NCBI RefSeq assembly: GCF_944325745.1
Contig: NZ_CALVBG010000010.1
Location: 1 to 34,246 of the forward strand
Source of the DNA: an uncultured Faecalicoccus sp.
Lineage (GTDB): Bacteria; Bacillota_I; Bacilli_A; Erysipelotrichales; Erysipelotrichaceae
Length of the DNA stretch: 34,246 nucleotides
Direction: 5' to 3'
Shown piece by piece: positions 8,792-19,497 of this stretch. The stretch's first letter is position 1, and each line of letters starts with the position of its first letter. Under the pieces are notes generated by a model, which worked only from the letters and a program-made list of their open reading frames with translations, was not told where the DNA came from and did not search any database. Both the position numbers and the translations under genes were made by a program.

Positions 8792-10153
8792 CTAAACCTC
8801 CACAGTTAAACCGGCTAAACCAGTATAATTTTCAATGGCCTTTGCGATATCAAACATCTTTTGTTCCTGAAACCGATTCGAACGAATACAAAGTCCGAAA
8901 GGACAACCCTGTTTCCACCCTAACGGTAAGGAAAGGCTCGGCGTCCCTGCCAGATTGTCCAATTTTAAATGCGAATTCGATAGGGATTCGATTTGCATCC
9001 TGGATCCATCCAGATCAACGATCTGAGGCGCGATATCTGGTGTGCTTAACGCAAGCAAGACATCAAGATCTTCTAACATCATCAGATATTCTTGCACGAT
9101 CTGACGGCGAATCTTCTGCGCTTTTAGAAAAAGATCCTTTTGATTTTCTTCATAAAGTGAATACGCACCGTAGATAAACCTTTTCTTGACCAAGGAAGAA
9201 AAGCCCGTCGTTCGTGCTTGTTTAACAGCTTGTTCAACCGTGTCTGCGATAGGTTGCGATCCATAACGCAGTCCATCCAGACAAGCGTGATTTGAGCACG
9301 CTTCAGCATTCGCAATGGTTTTATAGACCGGATCGACCAGGTTCAACCATTTTGAATCGATGTCCACATCGACCAGCTGAGCTCCCTTGCGTTCCAAATA
9401 ATGGATCAGATCATCAAAAATTTTTTGAAGAACAGGATCATTGATGGTTTTCATTACGCTATGAAAGATCCCGATCTTTTTTCCCGCTAAACTAGGATCT
9501 AATGATCGATGATAGGAACCGCCCGGCTTGATCAAAGTCGTCATATCGTTTGAATCTTTGCCTTCAAAGATTTCCAAAGCATAGGCAGCATCTTCGATAC
9601 AAGTCGTAAAATAACCGACCGTATCCATGGAATTGGCATAAGGCAAGATGCCATAGCGGGAGATCCTGCCATAAGTCGGTTTAACACCCACCGTTCCGGT
9701 ATAACTGGCTGGTTGCCGGATACTGTCTCCCGTATCGGTCCCCAGCGCTAACGGACAACAGCCGCTGGCGACCAGGGCTGCACTGCCTCCGCTGCTGCCG
9801 CCGACAATGCGTGAAAGATCGTAAGGATTGAAGATGGGCGTGGTTCCGGTATTGAGGCCGGTATCTCCCATCCCCAATTCATCCATCTTCGATTTACAAA
9901 AAACATGTCCTCCCTGTTTTCGCAATCGACCAATAACACTGGCATCATAAACGGGCCGATACCCTTTTAAAATATGCGATCCCGCCTGCATCGGCAATCC
10001 CGAGACCGAGATATTATCTTTAACGGCAACATAAAAGGAAGAATCATTCTTTTCGGTTTCATCGCACCAGAAAGCCACCGCCTGAATCTTTTCATCTACA
10101 GCTTTCCATTTTCTGGCCAGCTGTTGAGAATCGATTGAGTCATTCAATCGCAT
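8792..10153 (-). CDS. gatA: Asp/Glu-tRNA amidotransferase subunit A (glutaminase)
   Basis: GatA is the amidase-signature subunit that releases ammonia from glutamine for GatB. The Ser-cisSer-Lys triad is visible: K45 (AVKDN), S120 in GGSSGGSA and nucleophile S144 in TDTGDSIRQPAS. The glycine usually found just before the nucleophile is Asp here (TGDS rather than TGGS), probably a lineage variant. At 453 residues it is slightly shorter than many GatA proteins (about 480). The ATG at 10153 overlaps the end of gatC by 10 nt, and gatB follows 2 nt after the stop, so the three are co-translated. Confidence 0.97.
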   Translation of the reverse strand: MRLNDSIDSQQLARKWKAVDEKIQAVAFWCDETEKNDSSFYVAVKDNISVSGLPMQAGSHILKGYRPVYDASVIGRLRKQGGHVFCKSKMDELGMGDTGLNTGTTPIFNPYDLSRIVGGSSGGSAALVASGCCPLALGTDTGDSIRQPASYTGTVGVKPTYGRISRYGILPYANSMDTVGYFTTCIEDAAYALEIFEGKDSNDMTTLIKPGGSYHRSLDPSLAGKKIGIFHSVMKTINDPVLQKIFDDLIHYLERKGAQLVDVDIDSKWLNLVDPVYKTIANAEACSNHACLDGLRYGSQPIADTVEQAVKQARTTGFSSLVKKRFIYGAYSLYEENQKDLFLKAQKIRRQIVQEYLMMLEDLDVLLALSTPDIAPQIVDLDGSRMQIESLSNSHLKLDNLAGTPSLSLPLGWKQGCPFGLCIRSNRFQEQKMFDIAKAIENYTGLAGLTVEV

Positions 10154-10440
10154 GAAGATCTCACCACCTGATTGACCAAGATTTGATCTTCTTTTATCTT
10201 ATTTGCGTTTTCTAAAACTTGTTCTTTTTCTAAACAAGATTGCGGCTGATCCAATCGTAAAGCGTGTTCAGAATACTCACTACAGGAGATCATCGGCTCT
10301 ACATCATCCGTATCCATTTGGGCGAATTGATCTCGAATCGATTCCACCCAGGAAAAATCCGTTAAAATATTTTGGATCTCTCCTTCCGTGAGTGAAAATT
10401 GAAGATCTTCAGCTAAAGATAAGATCAATGATCGATCCAT
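10144..10440 (-). CDS. gatC: Asp/Glu-tRNA amidotransferase subunit C
   Basis: GatC is a small wrap-around subunit that stabilises the GatA-GatB interface. The 98-residue length, the N-terminal helices (LAEDLQFSLTEGEI) and the phrase DTDDVEPM match the family, in which a VxPxxH/M-type motif is common. The SD GGAGG lies 6 nt before the ATG. It follows camS by 11 nt and overlaps gatA, so the whole gatCAB unit is read from upstream. Confidence 0.93.
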   Translation of the reverse strand: MDRSLILSLAEDLQFSLTEGEIQNILTDFSWVESIRDQFAQMDTDDVEPMISCSEYSEHALRLDQPQSCLEKEQVLENANKIKEDQILVNQVVRSSCD

Positions 10441-10451
10441 AGGTATCCTCC

Positions 10452-13530
<3,079 letters not shown>

Positions 13531-13534
13531 TGTT

Positions 13535-15688
13535 TTAAGATTTACTCTTTTTCAAGGAAGGATGGGTCGCATTCAGCTGCTTGATCCCGTAAGGATGTTT
13601 AAAAGCAATCGTCGCTACATCACGTTCGATCTTCAAAACGATACCGGGTCCGAACACTTGATGTTCGACACGATCTTTCACTTTAAATCCTACTTTTTTC
13701 TTACGCGCAGGAATTCCAATGGATTGAATCTGCTTTTCTTCTTTTTTCTGTTGTTGTTCCTGGCCTTCCATATAGCACTCTTCGGTGGGAATCTCCATCA
13801 AGAACCGGCTCTTTGTCTTAAACGTATCCAACATATAACTAAAACCTGTGTTCCAAGAAATTGTCAGGTGCGATTTGGCGCGGGTCATCGCCACATAACA
13901 AAGCCTACGTTCTTCTTCCAGCGCTTTATTACCGCCCTCATTCAAAGAACGCGAGCTGGGAAAGATCCCTTCATTGAAGTTCACGATAAAAACCGTGTCA
14001 AATTCAAGCCCTTTGCTGGCGTGTACGGTCATTAAAGAAACACAATCCAGTGCGTCATCCCCGGCTTTGGACGTAAACAAAGAAACTTCCTGTAAATAGC
14101 TTTCCAAAGTCATCGAAGGATCTTCCTTCATACTTTGGGCAATATCACTCTTTAATTCCTTTAAGTTGTCCAAGCGTTCTTCTTCGTGATTCTCTTCCAG
14201 CATTTGACGATAACCGCTTCTCTCGATGATATATTCTAAAAAATCTTCGAGTGCTAGAGCATCCCGATGTTGTTGAAGATCCATGATCAGGCTATAAAAA
14301 TCCTGGCACTTTTTTTTGAGCCCGCTTGATAGATCTAGCGGATCCTTTAGAACCGTCAATAAATTGACGCTTTGTTCCTGCGCCTGATCGCGCAATTTTT
14401 CGATGGTCTTTTGTCCAATGCCGCGCCGCGGCTGATTGATGATGCGAAGAATCGCTAAATCAAAAGACAGCTGTTTTGGATCCTCTGGTTCCGGCAAGGT
14501 ACAAAGTTTTAAATAAGCCAAGGCATCTTTGATCTCCTGGCGTTCATAAAACCGGATCCCGCCATAGATCTTATAGGGGATCCGAACGGATTTAAACACG
14601 CGCTCAAAAGCCCTTGAGGAATAATTCGAACGATATAAGATCGCCATATCTTTATACGCGACGCCTTGCTGATGGCGCTCATGGATCTTGCGCGCAATAT
14701 ACACAGGTTCTTCGCTGTCTTCGGTGGCGACGTGAAGAACGATCTTATCATTGCCGGAAATCTTCGTATAAAGATCTTTTTTGATGCGGTCTTTATTGTT
14801 TTGGATCAACGCGTTACTGGCATCCAGGATCGGTTTGGTTGAGCGATAGTTTTGATCCAGGATCACACTTTTACAAGGCTGAAAATCACAATCAAAATGT
14901 AAAATAATATCCACACTGGCTCCTCGCCAAGTATAGATCGTCTGGTCCGGATCTCCCACGACACACAAAAAGGCGTGCGGGCCCACCAGATAACGAACAA
15001 TTGCGTATTGAATCGGGTCAACATCCTGAAACTCATCGACATGAATATAATCCAAACGATTCTGCCATTTTTCTTTGACTTTGGCATCACTTTCTAAAAG
15101 ACGCAGTGCCTCGATCAAAAGATCATCAAAATCCATTGCTTTGATTTCTAAGCGTTTCTTTTCATATCGAGAATAAATCTTTACGATCGTTTCTTGCTGG
15201 TCGGTCATGGCATAATTCACAGCCTGCTCCGGTGAAAGCTTTTCGCTTTTATATCCGGAAATCATTCCTAAAACATGCGCCATATTGAATTCCTTGACAT
15301 CTAGATCCAGCTCTTTATAAATGGGTCGCAAGATTTGTTTTTGATCGTCGGTATCTAAGATCGTAAAAGAAGTCGGATATCCAATCGAACGGGCATCTTC
15401 GCGTAAGATCCGTACACAAAGAGAGTGGATTGTACTGATACGGACAGCCAAAGCTTCTTTGCCCAAAGAGGCCATCAATCTTTCCTTCATTTCATTGGTT
15501 GCCTTATTCGTAAAGGTAATGGCCATGATTCGATTGGGATAGATTCCGCATTCCTGAATCAAATAAACGATACGCGCCATCAATACCCGTGTTTTTCCGC
15601 TTCCGGCACCGGCAATGATACGCACATGAGAATCTATGATACTGGCAGCTTCACGCTGCTTGTCATTTAACGTAGAAAGAATCGTCAT
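13535..15688 (-). CDS. pcrA: ATP-dependent DNA helicase PcrA/UvrD
   Basis: This superfamily 1A 3'-5' helicase acts in repair, plasmid and phage replication and removal of RecA. It is 717 residues long. Walker A AGAGSGKT is at 26-33, motif II VDEFQDVDP near 215, motif III GDPDQTIYTWRG near 240, and VxLMTVHASKGLEF and RRLCYVAMTRAK lie in the C-terminal half. The tail carries the PcrA-type Tudor-like module with VEHQVFGPGIV, which contacts RNA polymerase in characterised homologues. The start at 15688 is chosen because the in-frame GTG at 15697 is part of the SD GAGGTG. It heads the pcrA-ligA-camS-gatCAB block. Confidence 0.96.
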   Translation of the reverse strand: MTILSTLNDKQREAASIIDSHVRIIAGAGSGKTRVLMARIVYLIQECGIYPNRIMAITFTNKATNEMKERLMASLGKEALAVRISTIHSLCVRILREDARSIGYPTSFTILDTDDQKQILRPIYKELDLDVKEFNMAHVLGMISGYKSEKLSPEQAVNYAMTDQQETIVKIYSRYEKKRLEIKAMDFDDLLIEALRLLESDAKVKEKWQNRLDYIHVDEFQDVDPIQYAIVRYLVGPHAFLCVVGDPDQTIYTWRGASVDIILHFDCDFQPCKSVILDQNYRSTKPILDASNALIQNNKDRIKKDLYTKISGNDKIVLHVATEDSEEPVYIARKIHERHQQGVAYKDMAILYRSNYSSRAFERVFKSVRIPYKIYGGIRFYERQEIKDALAYLKLCTLPEPEDPKQLSFDLAILRIINQPRRGIGQKTIEKLRDQAQEQSVNLLTVLKDPLDLSSGLKKKCQDFYSLIMDLQQHRDALALEDFLEYIIERSGYRQMLEENHEEERLDNLKELKSDIAQSMKEDPSMTLESYLQEVSLFTSKAGDDALDCVSLMTVHASKGLEFDTVFIVNFNEGIFPSSRSLNEGGNKALEEERRLCYVAMTRAKSHLTISWNTGFSYMLDTFKTKSRFLMEIPTEECYMEGQEQQQKKEEKQIQSIGIPARKKKVGFKVKDRVEHQVFGPGIVLKIERDVATIAFKHPYGIKQLNATHPSLKKSKS

Positions 15689-15704
15689 ATTTTTCACCTC
15701 GCTT

Positions 15705-15713
15705 ATTTTATCA
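15705..15713 (-). promoter_or_regulatory. Extended -10 promoter of pcrA
   Basis: TGATAAAAT on the minus strand lies 16 nt before the pcrA ATG, which would give a leader of about 10 nt. There is no clear -35. It sits just after the terminator of the upstream ECF gene, as expected for a fresh transcription start. Confidence 0.5.
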
Positions 15714-15720
15714 TGGTCTC

Positions 15721-15757
15721 ATAAAATGAAAAAGTATCCTTCACAAAGAAAGATACT
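15721..15757 (-). terminator. Intrinsic terminator of the ECF S-component gene
   Basis: A 10-bp stem (15757-15748 with 15742-15733, one G-T pair) and a 5-nt loop are followed on the minus strand by TTTTTCATTTTA. It lies 11 nt after the stop codon of the ECF gene and separates it from pcrA. Confidence 0.8.
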
Positions 15758-15767
15758 GATCAAGTCA

Positions 15768-16382
15768 TTAATTTTTGGAAGAAAGCGCCTTGGTCAATGC
15801 GATATTGACAATGACCGCCACAAGAATCTCGGGAATCGAATTCGTCAGGATCACCGTACCCATCGCAGCCATCAAGGCCGATTGTGCCACACCGATTGCC
15901 TGTGCATAAGGAGCTGCATAGAACAATAAGATCAAACCCAGAACGCCTACGACATGAACGATCGTACTCACCAAAGCCGAACACCCGGCGCTGATTCCAA
16001 TGGAAAGGTCTTTCTTGCGAAAGAACTGATATAACGATCCGGCGATCACACCCAGAAGAACCCGGGGAACGATTGCGACGATCAAAGATTGATAACCGCC
16101 ATTGAAGCCTCCCACAGTTACAAAAGGACTAAAGGCAAAACTGGTGACCGTCGGAGCCATGGTCGCATTGATCACCGAAGTGATCCCAAAGACAAGACCC
16201 ATAAAAGCTCCATACTTTGTCCCCATCGTACAAGCACACACAATAACAGGAACATGCAGTAAAGTAGCACTCAAAACACCAATTCGAAGATACCCTAAAG
16301 GTGTGACCAAAAGCACGACCTCAATAGCCAAAAACAAGGCAAGCATCGTCAGATTCTTGATCTGCCGGGACGTTTTAGACAT
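15768..16382 (-). CDS. ECF transporter substrate-binding (S) component
   Basis: This integral membrane protein of 204 residues has about six hydrophobic segments. Its opening, LTMLALFLAIEVVLLVTPLGYL, is followed by a HVPVIV...GxKxGAFMGLVFG region. This is the usual layout of group II S components, which bind a vitamin or cofactor precursor and plug into a shared EcfA-A'-T module encoded elsewhere. Substrate cannot be read from sequence: pantothenate, folate, riboflavin precursors and others all have members of this type. The ATG at 16382 is preferred over a TTG two codons earlier, with AAGGAGG 10 nt upstream. Its leader is about 100 nt and contains an inverted repeat, and the promoter is a good TTGATT-17-TATAAT. 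Confidence 0.8.
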   Translation of the reverse strand: MSKTSRQIKNLTMLALFLAIEVVLLVTPLGYLRIGVLSATLLHVPVIVCACTMGTKYGAFMGLVFGITSVINATMAPTVTSFAFSPFVTVGGFNGGYQSLIVAIVPRVLLGVIAGSLYQFFRKKDLSIGISAGCSALVSTIVHVVGVLGLILLFYAAPYAQAIGVAQSALMAAMGTVILTNSIPEILVAVIVNIALTKALSSKN

Positions 16383-16449
16383 ATTCAATTTTCCTCCTTA
16401 CTCTCGTTCATTCTGATACGATGTAAAATCTAAACACTCTATCCATTCT

Positions 16450-16479
16450 TACAATTACAGTCTTTAGATCTGTATTGTA
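16450..16479 (-). promoter_or_regulatory. Inverted repeat in the leader of the ECF gene
   Basis: TACAATaCAG-type arms (16479-16470 and 16460-16450) can pair over 10 bp with one bulged base around a 9-nt loop. It starts about 6 nt after the predicted transcription start and has no T-run, so it is not a terminator. It could be a repressor operator or an RNA fold. No known riboswitch core was recognised. Confidence 0.4.
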
Positions 16480-16491
16480 TGGACATTCCAA

Positions 16492-16520
16492 ATTATAAAA
16501 AACTTACTCGGATGAATCAA
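16492..16520 (-). promoter_or_regulatory. SigA-type promoter of the ECF gene
   Basis: TTGATT (16520-16515), 17-nt spacer and TATAAT (16497-16492) on the minus strand. This gives a leader of about 100 nt before the ATG at 16382. Confidence 0.75.
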
Positions 16521-16569
16521 GTCTTTTTCCGTATCTTCCCTCTTGGACCGTTCTGGCCCTACCCGATCG

Positions 16570-16580
16570 TATAATATAAT
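16570..16580 (+). promoter_or_regulatory. Putative -10 region of the lipoprotein gene
   Basis: Two overlapping TATAAT boxes (16570-16575 and 16575-16580) lie 35-45 nt before the ATG. The best -35 candidate, TTGGAC at 16543, is spaced too far (21 nt) from the first box, so the exact promoter is uncertain. Confidence 0.5.
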
Positions 16581-16615
16581 TTGATTAGAAAAACCACATC
16601 AGAAAGGAGGCGCGC

Positions 16616-17239
16616 ATGAAAATCTTATCCAAACTCATCCTCTCGTTTTTCAGCCTGTTTCTGATCGCGGGATGTGCCACGGCCGCAAAGAAAGAGGAAT
16701 CAAAAACGGAAGATCAAAATACCCTGATTCGATCCGAGCTCACCGATACAGAATCTTTCTATCTCCAAACCAACGAATCCTATGAACTGAATGCTTATGA
16801 AGCAAATCTAGAAGACGGATTCCAAACCCTGACTTGTACACTCTATCAGCTTGAAAATCATGTATGGAAAAATTTAGAAGAGGTTGTTTTTGATCTTCGC
16901 AGCCCGACACTGGAATTTGCCTTGTCTGCCTATTTAGATACAGCCATGGTCTCTGTGCAAATGAACGATGAAGAAAACAAGGGCAGCGGTCATATCGATA
17001 TCAAAGAATTCAAGGTGATCCCTTCAGGATCTGAAAATGATGAACTCTTAAAATTATCAGATACCATTTCAAAGACCGCCATTGAAAACGGAAAAGAATT
17101 TCCTGTTATCGCCAGTTTGATGACTTTAGATGAGGGTTCCAACGTTTCCATCAGTACCGAAGATTTTTATACACCAGAAATGATAGAACCCGTTGAAAAC
17201 ACACAATACTTCGTGTTGACCTTTCGCTTTGATCAATAA
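16616..17239 (+). CDS. Lipoprotein of unknown function
   Basis: This 207-residue protein has a signal peptide ending in a textbook lipobox (LIAGC, Cys at 20). A Lys/Glu-rich linker and a domain of about 170 residues follow. The domain has many short beta-like strands (YELNAYEANLEDGF, LYQLENHVWKNLEEV) and resembles immunoglobulin-like or jelly-roll domains of other extracellular lipoproteins. I find no catalytic motif and cannot name the family. The SD AGAAAGGAGG is near ideal, so good translation is expected. It is followed 14 nt later by a 37-codon membrane-peptide gene with its own SD, and both precede one terminator, so they form a two-gene operon. Confidence 0.8.
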   Translation: MKILSKLILSFFSLFLIAGCATAAKKEESKTEDQNTLIRSELTDTESFYLQTNESYELNAYEANLEDGFQTLTCTLYQLENHVWKNLEEVVFDLRSPTLEFALSAYLDTAMVSVQMNDEENKGSGHIDIKEFKVIPSGSENDELLKLSDTISKTAIENGKEFPVIASLMTLDEGSNVSISTEDFYTPEMIEPVENTQYFVLTFRFDQ

Positions 17240-17253
17240 TGGAGGGTATTATT

Positions 17254-17367
17254 ATGAAAAAGAAAGAAACGGAAGATAAAATGGTCCAAGCGGCAAAAGA
17301 ATTACGCATCTTTTTTATAGGCTGCGTGATTTTAGGTGTTGTGATCCTGATTGCCATGATGCTTTGA
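17254..17367 (+). CDS. 37-residue single-pass membrane protein
   Basis: ATG at 17254 is preceded by GGAGGGTATTATT. The product begins MKKKETEDKMVQAAKELR and ends in one hydrophobic helix (about residues 19-37) with no tail. The charged N-terminus plus terminal helix suggests a small tail-anchored membrane protein. It is coupled to the lipoprotein gene upstream (14 nt gap) and a terminator starts 10 nt after its stop. I do not recognise a family. The good SD, coding-like composition and position argue that it is a real gene. Confidence 0.65.
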   Translation: MKKKETEDKMVQAAKELRIFFIGCVILGVVILIAMML

Positions 17368-17377
17368 TCCAAAACAA

Positions 17378-17411
17378 AAGGATGTTTCAAGCCAAGAAAC
17401 ATCCTTATTTT
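17378..17411. terminator. Bidirectional intrinsic terminator
   Basis: An 11-bp perfect stem (17378-17388 with 17396-17406) and a 7-nt loop are followed by TTATTTTTG on the plus strand and by a T-rich run on the minus strand. The stop codon of the convergent DUF2974 gene (17407-17405) lies in the stem. Confidence 0.85.
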
Positions 17412-18529
17412 TGTGTTCTCATCCAGGAAGCCGTTTGAGCCACCAAGAATCGAATAATATCAAACATAAACTTTCGTTCTTCCTGCGTCATATTCTTTAA
17501 TTCAATGACACCTTGGAAGATCTGCCGGAAATGGAGTTCATTCAATCCTGAGACAGAGGTAATATCTAAATGATCTAAAATGGAAAAAATCAAATCGATG
17601 GATTCTTTTTTCTGTTCATCCGATTTCGACAACAACAGCCGATCCACCAAAGCAATCGTATCGTGACTTTTAGCTGACAAGCCCTCCGCTCTTTCAAAAC
17701 CGTCCACCTGGATCGACCAATAAAATGCATCGTGCTGCAGAAGTCCTTCTTCTTGCGCTTTGATCACAATTTCCTTTTCGTGATGTTCCATCAAACAGCC
17801 GATGATCGAATCTTGAGGTTTGATGTTTTCAATGCGAGAGAACAAGTCTTTGGTTTCCACGGATGTCAAAAAAGAGGGGCGAAATCCCGGGGCATCAAAA
17901 ACCTGACACTTTGTGACTTGGGAAGCATACTTTGTTTTTAAAAATGCAACCATCGCCAAATGGCCCCCTTTTGAATGCCCCGTCAAATACAGGTTCGGTA
18001 TTTTTTTCTTTTGGACAAAGCCGAAGAGATAAGACTGTGTCGGGATCTTTTCAATGGTCATATCTAAGAAAGAAACCGCCATCTTCTGACAAGGCAGCCC
18101 ATCCCGATATGTCATCTGCATATTTTCTTTCCAGCCAGTCATGCTTGCATCGGTTCCCCGATACCCGATGATCATATCGTCTTCTCCAATTTGAAACAGA
18201 GTCGCGCCAAATTGGATCTGTTTTTCATCGTCATTGCGTTGCTCCACTTTTCGGATCCATACATTGGCATAACGAGGACAATCACAAAGTTCCCCGACCA
18301 AGATGGGAATGTTGTTCGAAAAACAAAAATACCCTTTGATATATTCAGGAGAATGTGACGCAAGAAAGTGTTTGCATGCTTCCGGCAATAAGACAGGGCC
18401 ATTTTCCACTTCCAATGAAAAGTCAACATAAGCCAATTCACTGAAGATTAATAAATCGACCGAATTTAATACCCGCTCGTTAAAAGAGAGATCTTTGCGC
18501 AAATGTACATAATTCAATAAATTCTCCAT
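17405..18529 (-). CDS. DUF2974 / Mbeg1-like alpha/beta-hydrolase (lipase-like)
   Basis: This 374-residue protein belongs to the lipase-3-like DUF2974 group that is common in gut Firmicutes. The nucleophile elbow GHSKGG places the catalytic Ser at 186, and GYRGTD (122-127) is the usual oxyanion/strand motif before it. The Asp/His partners cannot be fixed by eye, though FDAPGF after the elbow is typical. No signal peptide is seen, so the protein is probably cytoplasmic. The substrate is unknown. It starts 4 nt after the GNAT/carbonic-anhydrase-like gene, whose last codons supply the SD (AGGGGG), and it ends the operon led by the ABC exporter. Confidence 0.8.
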   Translation of the reverse strand: MENLLNYVHLRKDLSFNERVLNSVDLLIFSELAYVDFSLEVENGPVLLPEACKHFLASHSPEYIKGYFCFSNNIPILVGELCDCPRYANVWIRKVEQRNDDEKQIQFGATLFQIGEDDMIIGYRGTDASMTGWKENMQMTYRDGLPCQKMAVSFLDMTIEKIPTQSYLFGFVQKKKIPNLYLTGHSKGGHLAMVAFLKTKYASQVTKCQVFDAPGFRPSFLTSVETKDLFSRIENIKPQDSIIGCLMEHHEKEIVIKAQEEGLLQHDAFYWSIQVDGFERAEGLSAKSHDTIALVDRLLLSKSDEQKKESIDLIFSILDHLDITSVSGLNELHFRQIFQGVIELKNMTQEERKFMFDIIRFLVAQTASWMRTQK

Positions 18530-18532
18530 CGT

Positions 18533-19483
18533 TTACCCCCTATATTGTTTTGCGAGTTCTACATACTCCATCGCATTGGCTTTGATTCTTTTTAATTGCT
18601 CGGCCGTTGTTTGATGATGAATCTTGCCCGGACATCCTAACACAACAGAACCTTCCGGAATTTGTGCCCCTTCTGGGATCAAGGCCCCGGCCCCAATGAT
18701 CGAATGGCTTCCAATATGGGCTCCATCCAGTATAATAGCACCCATGCCGACCAGCACTTCGTCTTCGATTGTACAGCCATGCACAATAGCTCCATGTCCA
18801 ACCGTCACGCGATCTTTGATCACAAGAGGATGACCGGCTGAACAATGAAGGGTACAGTGATCTTGGATATTGGTTTGTTTGCCAATTGTAATTTTTTCCT
18901 GATCCCCGCGAACCACGCTTCCAAACCAGATGCTGGATTCCTCGGCAATTTTCACATCCCCTATCACAAGGGCAGAATCTGCGATAAATACCGAGGACGA
19001 AGAGAACAGATCTTTGCACATCCAGATCACGCCGTGCCATTGTTCTTCTTTCCAGCCACATTCGGGTAACCTTCCCATTTGGATATACTGATGTTTTTTA
19101 TGAAACGCAATGCTTCGCTCATTCGAATCGGTAATACAGGAGATCAGCCAGCGAACCGATTGTTTTCGACATGCTTCTTCCAGTGTCTCTAACAGTTGAG
19201 AAGCCAATCCATAATGCTTGCCTTCTTTAAAATAGATCGTGATCTCGACACAATGCCGATAAGCTTCTTTTTGAAAAGCCGGATGCGCATAGGCATAGCC
19301 AAGCAATTCCTGATCCTTGGTAGCCACATAAAAAGGATGGGAATTCGCTATGGCATTGATTTCCTGCGCAAAAGCTCCAAAAGATTTGGGCTGATGATCA
19401 AAATTATAGGGCGTATTTTTGACATAGTAAGCATAGATTTTGTAGATTGCTTCTATATCTGTGGTTTCAAAAGGTCGAATCAC
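18533..19483 (-). CDS. GNAT acetyltransferase fused to a gamma-carbonic-anhydrase-like domain
   Basis: Two domains lie in one 316-residue chain. Residues 1-158 are a GNAT acetyltransferase of the phosphinothricin-acetyltransferase type (FYVATKDQELLGYAYA strand; KEGKHYGLASQLLETL acetyl-CoA loop; NERSIAFHKKHQY). Residues 165-316 are a left-handed beta-helix of the gamma-CA/YrdA family (SVVRGDQEKITIG; NIQDHCTLH; VTVGHGAIVHGC; GMGAIILDGA; LGCPGKI). The zinc-ligand histidines are present as H213, H230 and H235. The start codon is GTG with SD AAGGAGGG 9 nt upstream. Each domain is common alone, and I do not know a described function for the fusion. It lies between an ABC exporter and a lipase-like protein in one operon. 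Confidence 0.85.
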   Translation of the reverse strand: MIRPFETTDIEAIYKIYAYYVKNTPYNFDHQPKSFGAFAQEINAIANSHPFYVATKDQELLGYAYAHPAFQKEAYRHCVEITIYFKEGKHYGLASQLLETLEEACRKQSVRWLISCITDSNERSIAFHKKHQYIQMGRLPECGWKEEQWHGVIWMCKDLFSSSSVFIADSALVIGDVKIAEESSIWFGSVVRGDQEKITIGKQTNIQDHCTLHCSAGHPLVIKDRVTVGHGAIVHGCTIEDEVLVGMGAIILDGAHIGSHSIIGAGALIPEGAQIPEGSVVLGCPGKIHHQTTAEQLKRIKANAMEYVELAKQYRG

Positions 19484-19497
19484 GTCGGTTTCCCTCC

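Noticed and set aside
16408-16446. A 12-codon ORF (MDRVFRFYIVSE) in the leader of the ECF S-component gene
   Set aside because: It has no SD and no terminator after it, unlike the leader ORF at 24142-24204. It is probably a chance ORF.
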